Assembly: GCA_964616145.1 (NCBI GenBank)
Contig: CAZTRD010000019.1
Coordinates: forward strand, 1 to 19,085
Source of the DNA: JAQTNP01 sp964616145
GTDB lineage: Bacteria; Patescibacteriota; Minisyncoccia; Minisyncoccales; PEYH01
Direction: 5' to 3'
Length of the DNA stretch: 19,085 bases
Shown: positions 13,175 to 19,085 of the stretch, piece after piece
Position numbering within the stretch: position 1 is the first letter of the stretch
How the letters are laid out: every line of letters begins with the position of its first letter
Program-made: the position numbers and the translations under genes
Notes under the pieces: generated by a model
Seen by the model: only the letters and a program-made list of their open reading frames with translations
Database searches by the model: none
What the model was told of the DNA's origin: nothing

Positions 13175-15733
13175 ATGAAAAAGAAACAGAAAAAATCTCT
13201 GAACATAACTGTTTATACTCTTATCTGTCTTTTGTTTGCCGGAGCAATGGTTTTAGAAATGACTGGAATGTTTAAACAGAAAGTTTTTGCTGCTACGCTT
13301 ACTGGCTGGAGTTACAGAAAAGAATTTACATTAAGCCGTTCTTCTGGAGCTGTGACTAATTATCAGATGAAACTTTTGGTTGGAGAGAGTAGCGGAGCTA
13401 CCGGAGAGAATGTAGATTGCGGAGGATATGTCCAATCTGATTTTGATGATTTAAGATTTACGACCACTGATGGAGCAACACTTCTAGATTATTGGATAGA
13501 AAGTATTACAGGAACTAGTCCTAATAGGTTGGCTACCGTTTGGATTGAGTTTAATAGTATAGGGACAAGCGCTACTACTTTCTATATGTATTATGGAAAT
13601 CCCTCAGCTGTTTCCTATAGTAACGGGACCAATACATTCCTTTTCTTTGATGATGCTGAAAGCGGAGTAGTTACTTCCAAATGGACAGATAATTCTGTTA
13701 ATTTGGTTTCATCATACTCATCAGTATCCCCATATGCTGGAAGTAAATGTATTTCTGTTACTCATAACAGCACTTCTAATAACGGGAGTGTTAGCCAAAA
13801 TGCAATCAGCGCAACTCCGAATTTCAGTATTTCAATGAGAGCAAGGCAAGGAGCGATTAATAATTCATTCAGGTATTATCTAATCGAACCCGGAGGAATA
13901 CTGCGCGTAGCTAATCATAGCTGGGGATATAGTCCAACTGGTTCAGCTTTGGCTTATTATAATAACGGACCAGCATATGTAGATACGACCTATGATTATT
14001 CTACCAGTTGGGATTTATATGAACTTTTCGGGAATGGAGACACAGATACTCTTATCTGGAAAAAGAACGGAACAACAATAGCTGCTGATTCTGATGTAAG
14101 CACCTGGACAAGTTTCACATATTTCTATTGGAATAGCGATGCAGTCAACGATGTTCTCTATATGGACGATGTTTTTATCAGGCAATGGTTTGCAACTGAA
14201 CCAAGTTGGGGGACGTGGGGAGGCCAGCAAATATTGGGAGGAACTATTTCCGTAGATACAACCCCAATTGATTTCGGAGATGTCTTGGTTGATTCATCTA
14301 ATAATATTATTTTGACAATTGGTAATACTGGAACAGGGGATTTGACTGGTAGCGTTTCCGGATTAGCAAATCCTTTCAGTTGTACTGCTAATTGTAACTA
14401 TACGATTCCAGGGGGAAGCAATATAACTATCTCGCTTCGTTTCAAGCCAGAATCTGAAGGATCGTTTTCAGATACGCTGGTTTTAAGTGGCGGAGGGGGA
14501 GCTAATATCTTTTTAACTGGAAACGGATTTACAGTTCCTGCATGCCAAGAACATAACGTCTGGGGATATGCTTGGTCTGATAATATCGGATGGATAAGTT
14601 TTAGTTGCAAAAATGAAGATGCGGTAGCTGACTATGGCGTTGATATAGATAATAGCGATTTAATGGCAGATCAATGGGAATTATCTGGCTATGCTTGGTC
14701 CGATAATATCGGATGGATAACATTTAACAGATCGCAATTAAGCGGTTGCCCCAGTGGTACAGGATGCTATTCTTGGGTTGATACTTCAGTTGGAACATTA
14801 AATGGATGGGCAAGGGCTTGTTCTGTGTTTGCATCCGGTTGCAGCGGCTCATTAAAATCATCTGGATTAGGTGGATGGGATGGATGGCTTAAATTCTATG
14901 ATAATCTTGCTAACAAGGCATATATAGATTTCAGTGTCTCTCCCGCAGAATTTAGAGAATATATGTGGGGAAATATGAATATCGGATGGGTCAGTTTGAA
15001 TCATAAAAATGAAGATGCCATATCTAATTATGCTGTATATACCAATGTGGCATTAGAGGGCCGTCCAACAGTAATCTTTACCATAGATCCGGATAATAAT
15101 GACAATTACTGCGGAGCGGTTGATGGGCAAGGGATGGTATCCTTTGAATGGCAATACAGCGATGAAGAAAACTTAGAAACAGAATTTGATATAAGGATAA
15201 GTCCTGTGGGAGAGCCGTCAAATTATGTGATAGAGAAAACTATTAGCGCTACATGTTCAGATACAGAACCCCCGATACTATGCACCAATACCTGGAGTGC
15301 TTATGTTGGCGATAAAGCAGGACAATTGGCGTACGATCAAACATATAATTGGGAGGTTCAAGTCCATAGCACAGAAAGTATTTCTGGTTGGATGCAGGCT
15401 CCAGGAAATATAGGAACATTCACAACTGCTTCTGGTCCATATCCGTGGGTGGAATTTACTTGGGACCCGCCAGCTCCATTGATAAATGCAACAACAACTT
15501 TTGATTCTTCTTCAAGCACTACATATGGAAATTTCCCGGCATATTCCTGGCAATTTAGCGCTGATGCTGTTCCGAATATATCATCTTTAGAAAATCCTTT
15601 AGTCAGATTTACTACAGGAGGGGATAAAAGCGTTACTTTGACTATCAGCGATTCAAATGGTTCTTGTACTGAAATCAGGACAATAACTGCTACCTTGCCT
15701 TTGCCTGACTGGATAGAGATTCCTCCGGAATAA
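13175..15733 (+). CDS. Secreted multidomain surface protein: DUF2341, lectin-like, ASPM/Hydin-like, GYAW repeats, PKD
   Basis: The product is 852 residues with a signal peptide (hydrophobic core about 11-27, AA-type cleavage near residue 40). DUF2341 follows at about 43-155 (GWSYRKEFTL, FYMYYGNPSA). Next are a concanavalin/laminin-G-like beta region (about 155-350, ending in the usual EPSWGTWGG) and an ASPM/SPD-2/Hydin-like domain (about 356-455). GYAWSDNIGWI motifs sit at 464 and 505, with a weaker WGNMNIGWVS copy near 597 and a GWDGWLKFYD element between. A fibronectin-III-like part (about 629-750) and a PKD-like domain (about 755-845) follow, and the protein ends in PDWIEIPPE. DUF2341 is associated with carbohydrate-binding architectures, so glycan binding is possible. 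No membrane anchor is seen at the C-terminus. It is the last gene of the surface-protein run. Confidence 0.85.
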   Translation: MKKKQKKSLNITVYTLICLLFAGAMVLEMTGMFKQKVFAATLTGWSYRKEFTLSRSSGAVTNYQMKLLVGESSGATGENVDCGGYVQSDFDDLRFTTTDGATLLDYWIESITGTSPNRLATVWIEFNSIGTSATTFYMYYGNPSAVSYSNGTNTFLFFDDAESGVVTSKWTDNSVNLVSSYSSVSPYAGSKCISVTHNSTSNNGSVSQNAISATPNFSISMRARQGAINNSFRYYLIEPGGILRVANHSWGYSPTGSALAYYNNGPAYVDTTYDYSTSWDLYELFGNGDTDTLIWKKNGTTIAADSDVSTWTSFTYFYWNSDAVNDVLYMDDVFIRQWFATEPSWGTWGGQQILGGTISVDTTPIDFGDVLVDSSNNIILTIGNTGTGDLTGSVSGLANPFSCTANCNYTIPGGSNITISLRFKPESEGSFSDTLVLSGGGGANIFLTGNGFTVPACQEHNVWGYAWSDNIGWISFSCKNEDAVADYGVDIDNSDLMADQWELSGYAWSDNIGWITFNRSQLSGCPSGTGCYSWVDTSVGTLNGWARACSVFASGCSGSLKSSGLGGWDGWLKFYDNLANKAYIDFSVSPAEFREYMWGNMNIGWVSLNHKNEDAISNYAVYTNVALEGRPTVIFTIDPDNNDNYCGAVDGQGMVSFEWQYSDEENLETEFDIRISPVGEPSNYVIEKTISATCSDTEPPILCTNTWSAYVGDKAGQLAYDQTYNWEVQVHSTESISGWMQAPGNIGTFTTASGPYPWVEFTWDPPAPLINATTTFDSSSSTTYGNFPAYSWQFSADAVPNISSLENPLVRFTTGGDKSVTLTISDSNGSCTEIRTITATLPLPDWIEIPPE
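14561..15003 (+). repeat. GYAWSDNIGW-type repeats within the DUF2341 protein
   Basis: Two copies of the GYAWSDNIGWI block (14564 and 14687) are nearly identical in DNA over about 36 bases, and a diverged third lies near 14957. This repeat type is common in predicted surface proteins of Parcubacteria and helps to place the organism. Confidence 0.8.
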
Positions 15734-15743
15734 TACAAAACTA

Positions 15744-15772
15744 TTGATTTCTTTTTAATGGTCTGGTATATT
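15744..15772 (+). promoter_or_regulatory. Promoter for rpmF-nusB-rnc-rpsP
   Basis: TTGATT at 15744-15749, a 17-base spacer, then TATATT at 15767-15772 preceded by TG one base earlier (extended -10). The same TTGATT plus TG-n-TATAAT layout occurs before the gene at 17724, which supports both. Transcription would begin near 15779, about 21 bases before the rpmF ATG. Confidence 0.6.
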
Positions 15773-15786
15773 GGAAACCAGTTTCC
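15773..15786 (+). promoter_or_regulatory. Inverted repeat at the predicted transcription start
   Basis: GGAAACCAGTTTCC is a palindrome (GGAAAC-CA-GTTTCC) lying directly after the -10 element and across the predicted start. A second inverted pair, CTGGT (15763-15767) and ACCAG (15777-15781), overlaps it. It could be a repressor operator or a short leader hairpin. It is less likely a terminator for the upstream gene, since the stem is only about five pairs and the following bases are not a clean T run. Confidence 0.4.
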
Positions 15787-15799
15787 TTAATTTAAATAT

Positions 15800-16078
15800 A
15801 TGGCTGTACCGAAAAAACATCATACAAAAGGAAGTAGAAATCAGCGCCGGATGCACATATTCATTAAAAGTCCGGGCGTTTTAAAATGTCCAAGATGCGG
15901 GAAACCTATCTTGTCTCACAGGGTTTGCGAGGAGTGCGGATATTATAAAGGCAAGATGGTAGTGGATGTATTTGCTAAATTAGACAAAAAAGAAAAGAAG
16001 AAAAAAGCAAAAGAATTGAAAGAATCCAAAGAGCAGGCAGGAAAGGAATTAAACATGGAAGAATTGTCTAAAAAATAA
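15800..16078 (+). CDS. rpmF: 50S ribosomal protein L32 with C-terminal extension
   Basis: L32 is a small protein of the large ribosomal subunit. The first 55 or so residues are typical: MAVPKKHHTKGSRNQRR, then a zinc-ribbon with CPRCG and CEECGYY (four cysteines, so the zinc-binding form), then the GKMVVDV strand. The total is 92 residues, against about 57-60 usually. The extra 30 or more residues are lysine- and glutamate-rich and probably helical or disordered. The ATG is supported by the conserved AVPKKH start, although no Shine-Dalgarno sequence precedes it. The stop is one base from the nusB ATG, so the two are likely translationally coupled. Confidence 0.95.
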   Translation: MAVPKKHHTKGSRNQRRMHIFIKSPGVLKCPRCGKPILSHRVCEECGYYKGKMVVDVFAKLDKKEKKKKAKELKESKEQAGKELNMEELSKK

Positions 16079-16079
16079 T

Positions 16080-16565
16080 ATGGCCAGCCGTCATTTATCA
16101 AGAAGCATAGCTTTGCAATCTCTATACGAATGGGATTTCTATCAAAAGAAGCCCGATACTTTGGATAAGATAGTGGAAAAGAATATAAAGGAATTTGCCG
16201 TAGGATTGGATGACCTGGAATTCATTAGAAGCCTTGCTAAAGGGGTAGAGAAGTCAATTGACTGTATAGACGAATTGATAGTCAAAACAGCCCCAGAATG
16301 GCCTTTAGAGCAGATAAACATGCTTGATAGGAATGTCTTGCGTCTAGGACTGTACGAATTGCTCTATGCCAATAAAGAAGAGGTTCCACCAAAGGTTGCT
16401 ATCAATGAAGCCATAGAATTAGCCAAGGTATTTGGAGGAGAATCATCAGGAAGATTCATCAATGGAGTCATGGGAACTGTTTACAGCCAGTTGCAAGAAA
16501 AAGAAGAAAAGTGTTCAAAAGAAAATGATAACAAGCATATTGAAAAAGAAAACAAAGGAGAATAA
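16080..16565 (+). CDS. nusB: Transcription antitermination factor NusB
   Basis: NusB binds boxA RNA together with S10 and prevents premature termination in rRNA transcription. The 161-residue product is all-helical in character, with the family landmarks RHLSRSIALQSLYEWDF at 4-20, LDRNVLRLGLYEL near 80-95, and VAINEAIELAKVFGGESSGRFINGVMG near 105-131. A charged tail of about 25 residues follows. Length is near normal. The gene starts one base after rpmF and its 3' end overlaps the likely start of rnc by about 41 bases. Placement with L32, RNase III and S16 fits a shared role in rRNA synthesis, rRNA processing and ribosome assembly. Confidence 0.93.
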   Translation: MASRHLSRSIALQSLYEWDFYQKKPDTLDKIVEKNIKEFAVGLDDLEFIRSLAKGVEKSIDCIDELIVKTAPEWPLEQINMLDRNVLRLGLYELLYANKEEVPPKVAINEAIELAKVFGGESSGRFINGVMGTVYSQLQEKEEKCSKENDNKHIEKENKGE

Positions 16566-17271
16566 GCAGAATCAAGAGTTTTCTGTCTTGGAAAAGAAGT
16601 TCGGGATAGATTTCAAAGACAAAAATCTCTTGATTCAATCATTCTGCCACAGATCATATTTGAATGAACATCAAAAATTTGTTGTTCATCATAATGAAAG
16701 ATTGGAATTTCTTGGAGATGCGGTAATAGAGCTGGTGGTGACAGAATATATTTTCAAGCGTTTCCCAGATACGGAAGAAGGCGTATTAACATCATGGAGA
16801 GCAGCTTTAGTTAATAGCAGAATGCTATCTTCTAAAGCAGAGGAGTTGCATTTTGGACAATATATATTACTTTCCAGAGGAGAGAAAAAAGAAGCTAATA
16901 AAAAAGGAAAGGCATATAAAGAAATATTAGCTAATACCTTTGAGGCCTTTATCGGAGCTTTGTATCTTGACTCGGGATATGATGTATGTAAGAAACTATT
17001 AATTAAACATTTATTGTCTGAATTAAAAACCATTATTAAAGAGAATTTATTTAAAGATGCTAAAAGTCGATTTCAAGAAATAGCCCAAGAAAGAGAAAGA
17101 ATTACGCCAACATATAAAGTAACTGCGGAATCAGGGCCGGACCATGACAAGCATTTCATTGTAGGGATATATCTTAACGATGATTTGGTTGCCAAAGGAG
17201 AAGGATATTCCAAGCAGGAAGCGGAAGAGAATGCAGCTAAAAATGCATTGGAAGAAAGAAAATGGCATTAA
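16525..17271 (+). CDS. rnc: Ribonuclease III
   Basis: RNase III cuts double-stranded RNA and separates 16S and 23S precursors. With the ATG at 16525 the product is 248 residues. A basic leader of about 25 residues is followed by the RNase III domain, with signature NERLEFLGDAVIE (57-69, catalytic E61 and D65) and LANTFEAFIGALYLDSG (from 135, with E140). The double-stranded RNA-binding domain covers about 172-247 (SRFQEIAQER, AKGEGYSKQEAEENAAKNAL). The position equivalent to E. coli D114 is N137. The open frame runs upstream to 16432, but that would overlap nusB by 134 bases. Starting at 16525 still overlaps nusB by 41 bases. TTG codons at 16540 or 16588 are alternatives. No strong Shine-Dalgarno sequence decides the start. 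Confidence 0.93.
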   Translation: MITSILKKKTKENKQNQEFSVLEKKFGIDFKDKNLLIQSFCHRSYLNEHQKFVVHHNERLEFLGDAVIELVVTEYIFKRFPDTEEGVLTSWRAALVNSRMLSSKAEELHFGQYILLSRGEKKEANKKGKAYKEILANTFEAFIGALYLDSGYDVCKKLLIKHLLSELKTIIKENLFKDAKSRFQEIAQERERITPTYKVTAESGPDHDKHFIVGIYLNDDLVAKGEGYSKQEAEENAAKNALEERKWH

Positions 17272-17286
17272 TATATAATTAAAAAT

Positions 17287-17652
17287 ATGTTAACAATCAG
17301 ACTATTAAGAACAGGAAAAATACATCAGCCGTCTTTTAAGATTGTTGTCATACAAAAAGAGAAGTCAGCCAGATCAGGAACATTCTTGGAAGATTTGGGA
17401 TTTTTCAATCCTTTATTGAACAAATCAAATCTGAAAAAAGAAAGGATTCTTTATTGGATTTCCAAAGGATCAGGCGTTTCTGATACGGTTCACAATCTAT
17501 TAATTAAAAACGGGATTATCAAGGGTAAGAAAGTTGCCAAGGATAAGCCGTCAAAGAAGGTTGAAGAACCGGCTAAGGCAGTTCCCGTTTCAGAGATTCT
17601 AAAAGAAGAGGTTCGGCCAGCAGAAGTTACTCCAGAAACAAAAGCAGAATAA
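17287..17652 (+). CDS. rpsP: 30S ribosomal protein S16 with C-terminal extension
   Basis: S16 is a small-subunit assembly protein. The first 80 or so residues match the family: MLTIRLLRTGKIHQPSFKIV, then SARSGTFLEDLGFFNP, then RILYWISKGSGVSDTVHNLL. A tail of about 40 residues rich in lysine, proline and glutamate brings it to 121, longer than the usual 80-90. The gene follows rnc after 15 AT-rich bases with no Shine-Dalgarno sequence and is probably the last gene of the operon that begins at rpmF. No clear hairpin terminator was found in the 71 bases that follow. Confidence 0.95.
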   Translation: MLTIRLLRTGKIHQPSFKIVVIQKEKSARSGTFLEDLGFFNPLLNKSNLKKERILYWISKGSGVSDTVHNLLIKNGIIKGKKVAKDKPSKKVEEPAKAVPVSEILKEEVRPAEVTPETKAE

Positions 17653-17675
17653 TTGTACTCCTGTGAATATCTTTG

Positions 17676-17703
17676 TTGATTATAGGTATGGTTTTGCTAT
17701 AAT
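17676..17703 (+). promoter_or_regulatory. Promoter for the secreted protein gene at 17724
   Basis: TTGATT at 17676-17681, a 16-base spacer, then a perfect TATAAT at 17698-17703 with TG one base before it (extended -10). Transcription would start near 17710, leaving a leader of about 14 bases without a Shine-Dalgarno sequence. Confidence 0.6.
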
Positions 17704-17723
17704 AATATAATTAACATTTTAAT

Positions 17724-19085
17724 ATGAATCCAAAAAAGATTTTCGTTTGCCTTTTGATAGTGGCGGGTTTTGTTGTTTTCACTAGTAAACCTGTCATTGG
17801 TTTAACTATTGAGGAACTGAACCAGCAAATTGCTGTTTTGCAGCAACAAATAGCTCAGTTGCAGGCTCAAGCATCATCAACAACAGCGACTGCTGCCTGG
17901 TGCCATACGTTTAATACAAATTTAAAATATGGAGACAGATTTGGAGATGTTGGATATCTTCAAACGGCATTAGGGAAAGAAGGATTATCAACAATAATAA
18001 ACGAAAATGAGTTACAAACCTTCACTTTCGGAGAATTTACATCCTCAGCTGTAGTTGAATTTCAAGAAAAATATATATCCGAGATTTTAACTCCAGTTGG
18101 GCTTAAACATGGGAATGGTTTTGTTGGGAAATTAACGAGAGCAAAATTGAATAAAATCTTTGGATGCAATGTAGAATGTCAAACAGATAGCGATTGTCCT
18201 CAACTCAAATGCGGAAGTGAAGGAAAATGCTATGGCGTTATTAATAAATGTATAAATGGCAAATGCGTTGAAGAGGCAGATAAATCCATCACCGTTCTCT
18301 CTCCAAACGGAGGAGAACAATGGATGAGGGGATACAATTATCCTATCACTTGGAAATCTGCAGGTATCAGCAATGTTAATATATATGTTAGGAATGAAGA
18401 TGCAATTGATCCAACAATGGGGTGCGCTTGCCAAGATGGTCAATACTGCGCTCCTTGCGGATATACCAAGATAGCTGGAGATATTCTTGCTTCCTCTGGT
18501 AAATACTACTGGACTGTGCCGAATAGTTATACTCTAGGTCAATACACGATTCTCATCGATGAAGCAAAAAGTATCAATGGTATCTCAGACAAGAGCGACA
18601 ATTCATTTAGCATCATCGGAACTGGTGTTAAGCCCAATCTCTTTATCTATCAATCAATGACTGTTGATTCTACGATGGCTAAATTCATGATTGGGAACAA
18701 TGGCAATACTTCTGCATACAACTTTACAACAAAAGTGTATCTGGCCGAGATTGGAGCTAGTAGGACAATGGATGAAATCCCAGGATTATCGTTAAGCTAT
18801 ACCCAACAATGCAGCTTCTCAGACTTTATATCTTCAAGTGGTCAGGCTTTCCTGCCTGGAGCACAAAAAACCTATACCTGTCAGTATGTGACGCCCCTTA
18901 GGTCTGGCGCATTCTATGTAGTAAAAATGGTGACAGATGCGGATAATACCGTAAACGAGCTAGATGAAACAGATAATGTAAGATATGCTACGTTTAGCCA
19001 TACAGATTCCTCTAAATCCATCACCCTTAACTCTCCCAACGGAGGAGAAACATGGAATACAGGAAAGACATATGACATTAAATGG
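17724..19085 (+). CDS. Large secreted protein: coiled coil, peptidoglycan-binding-like domain, Ig-like SPNGGE modules, CARDB (partial)
   Basis: The frame is open for 454 codons to the window edge, so the 3' end is missing. A signal peptide (hydrophobic 6-20, cleavage near 26) is followed by a short coiled coil (LNQQIAVLQQQIAQLQAQ, about 32-49). A PG_binding_1-like region covers about 57-150 (WCHTFNTNLKYG, DVGYLQTALGKEG, AVVEFQEKY, LTRAKLNKIFGC). A small cysteine-rich segment lies at about 150-182. The first SPNGGEQW Ig-like module (Kre9/KNH type) is at about 187-290, a CARDB-like domain at about 298-425, and a second SPNGGETW module from about 432, cut by the edge. A role at or in the cell wall is suggested by the peptidoglycan-binding-like part. 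No enzymatic domain is seen in the visible portion. It has its own promoter. Confidence 0.85.
   Translation, partial: MNPKKIFVCLLIVAGFVVFTSKPVIGLTIEELNQQIAVLQQQIAQLQAQASSTTATAAWCHTFNTNLKYGDRFGDVGYLQTALGKEGLSTIINENELQTFTFGEFTSSAVVEFQEKYISEILTPVGLKHGNGFVGKLTRAKLNKIFGCNVECQTDSDCPQLKCGSEGKCYGVINKCINGKCVEEADKSITVLSPNGGEQWMRGYNYPITWKSAGISNVNIYVRNEDAIDPTMGCACQDGQYCAPCGYTKIAGDILASSGKYYWTVPNSYTLGQYTILIDEAKSINGISDKSDNSFSIIGTGVKPNLFIYQSMTVDSTMAKFMIGNNGNTSAYNFTTKVYLAEIGASRTMDEIPGLSLSYTQQCSFSDFISSSGQAFLPGAQKTYTCQYVTPLRSGAFYVVKMVTDADNTVNELDETDNVRYATFSHTDSSKSITLNSPNGGETWNTGKTYDIKW

Noticed and set aside
16432..16524. Upstream extension of the RNase III frame to 16432.
   Set aside because: It would overlap nusB by 134 bases through conserved NusB sequence and adds only a lysine-rich stretch. 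Starts at 16525 or later are more reasonable.
4633..19085. A diversity-generating retroelement acting on the surface proteins, which is common in CPR genomes.
   Set aside because: No reverse transcriptase and no template/variable repeat pair with adenine-specific changes was seen. The PKD duplication differs by an indel block, not by scattered A changes.

Overview
This window looks like chromosomal DNA from a Candidate Phyla Radiation bacterium (Patescibacteria, most like Parcubacteria). That is an inference. It rests on AT-rich DNA, very tight gene spacing, start codons with almost no Shine-Dalgarno sequence, ribosomal proteins L32 and S16 with lysine- or acid-rich tails, and secreted proteins built from modules typical of that group. 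These modules include GYAWSDNIGW repeats, DUF2341, InlB-type repeats, an LQxQIAxLQAQ coil followed by a peptidoglycan-binding-like domain, and SPNGGE Ig-like modules. TGA is used as a stop, so the code is standard. No RNA gene, CRISPR array, insertion sequence or gene-free stretch over 300 bases was seen.

Layout. (1) Minus strand, 1-3932: a beta-solenoid protein of unknown role, then dnaE, then what may be the first codons of another gene at the edge. All are a few bases apart and probably form one operon, read leftward from a promoter next to the divergent rnhB. (2) Plus strand, 3969-4592: rnhB (RNase HII). (3) Plus strand, 4633-15733: a run of six predicted membrane or secreted proteins. 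They are a small membrane protein, a 258-aa protein with a tail-fibre-like motif, a 685-aa PKD/cysteine-rich protein, a 1749-aa protein with 13 InlB-like repeats, a 41-residue membrane peptide and an 852-aa DUF2341/GYAW-repeat protein. (4) Plus strand, 15800-17652: rpmF-nusB-rnc-rpsP, a compact RNA-processing/ribosome operon with its own promoter. (5) Plus strand, 17724 to the right edge: the start of another large secreted protein, with its own promoter.

How it fits together. Regions 1, 2 and 4 serve replication, ribonucleotide removal, rRNA processing and the ribosome. Region 3 looks like a cell-surface locus. Two neighbouring large proteins share an unnamed domain of about 150 residues next to their export signals, and nearly all the proteins are rich in paired cysteines. 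The 685-aa gene carries an eight-C tract at which loss or gain of one base would truncate the protein, so it is a candidate phase-variable switch. A plausible reading, not proven here, is a surface-adhesin locus for contact with host or neighbouring cells.
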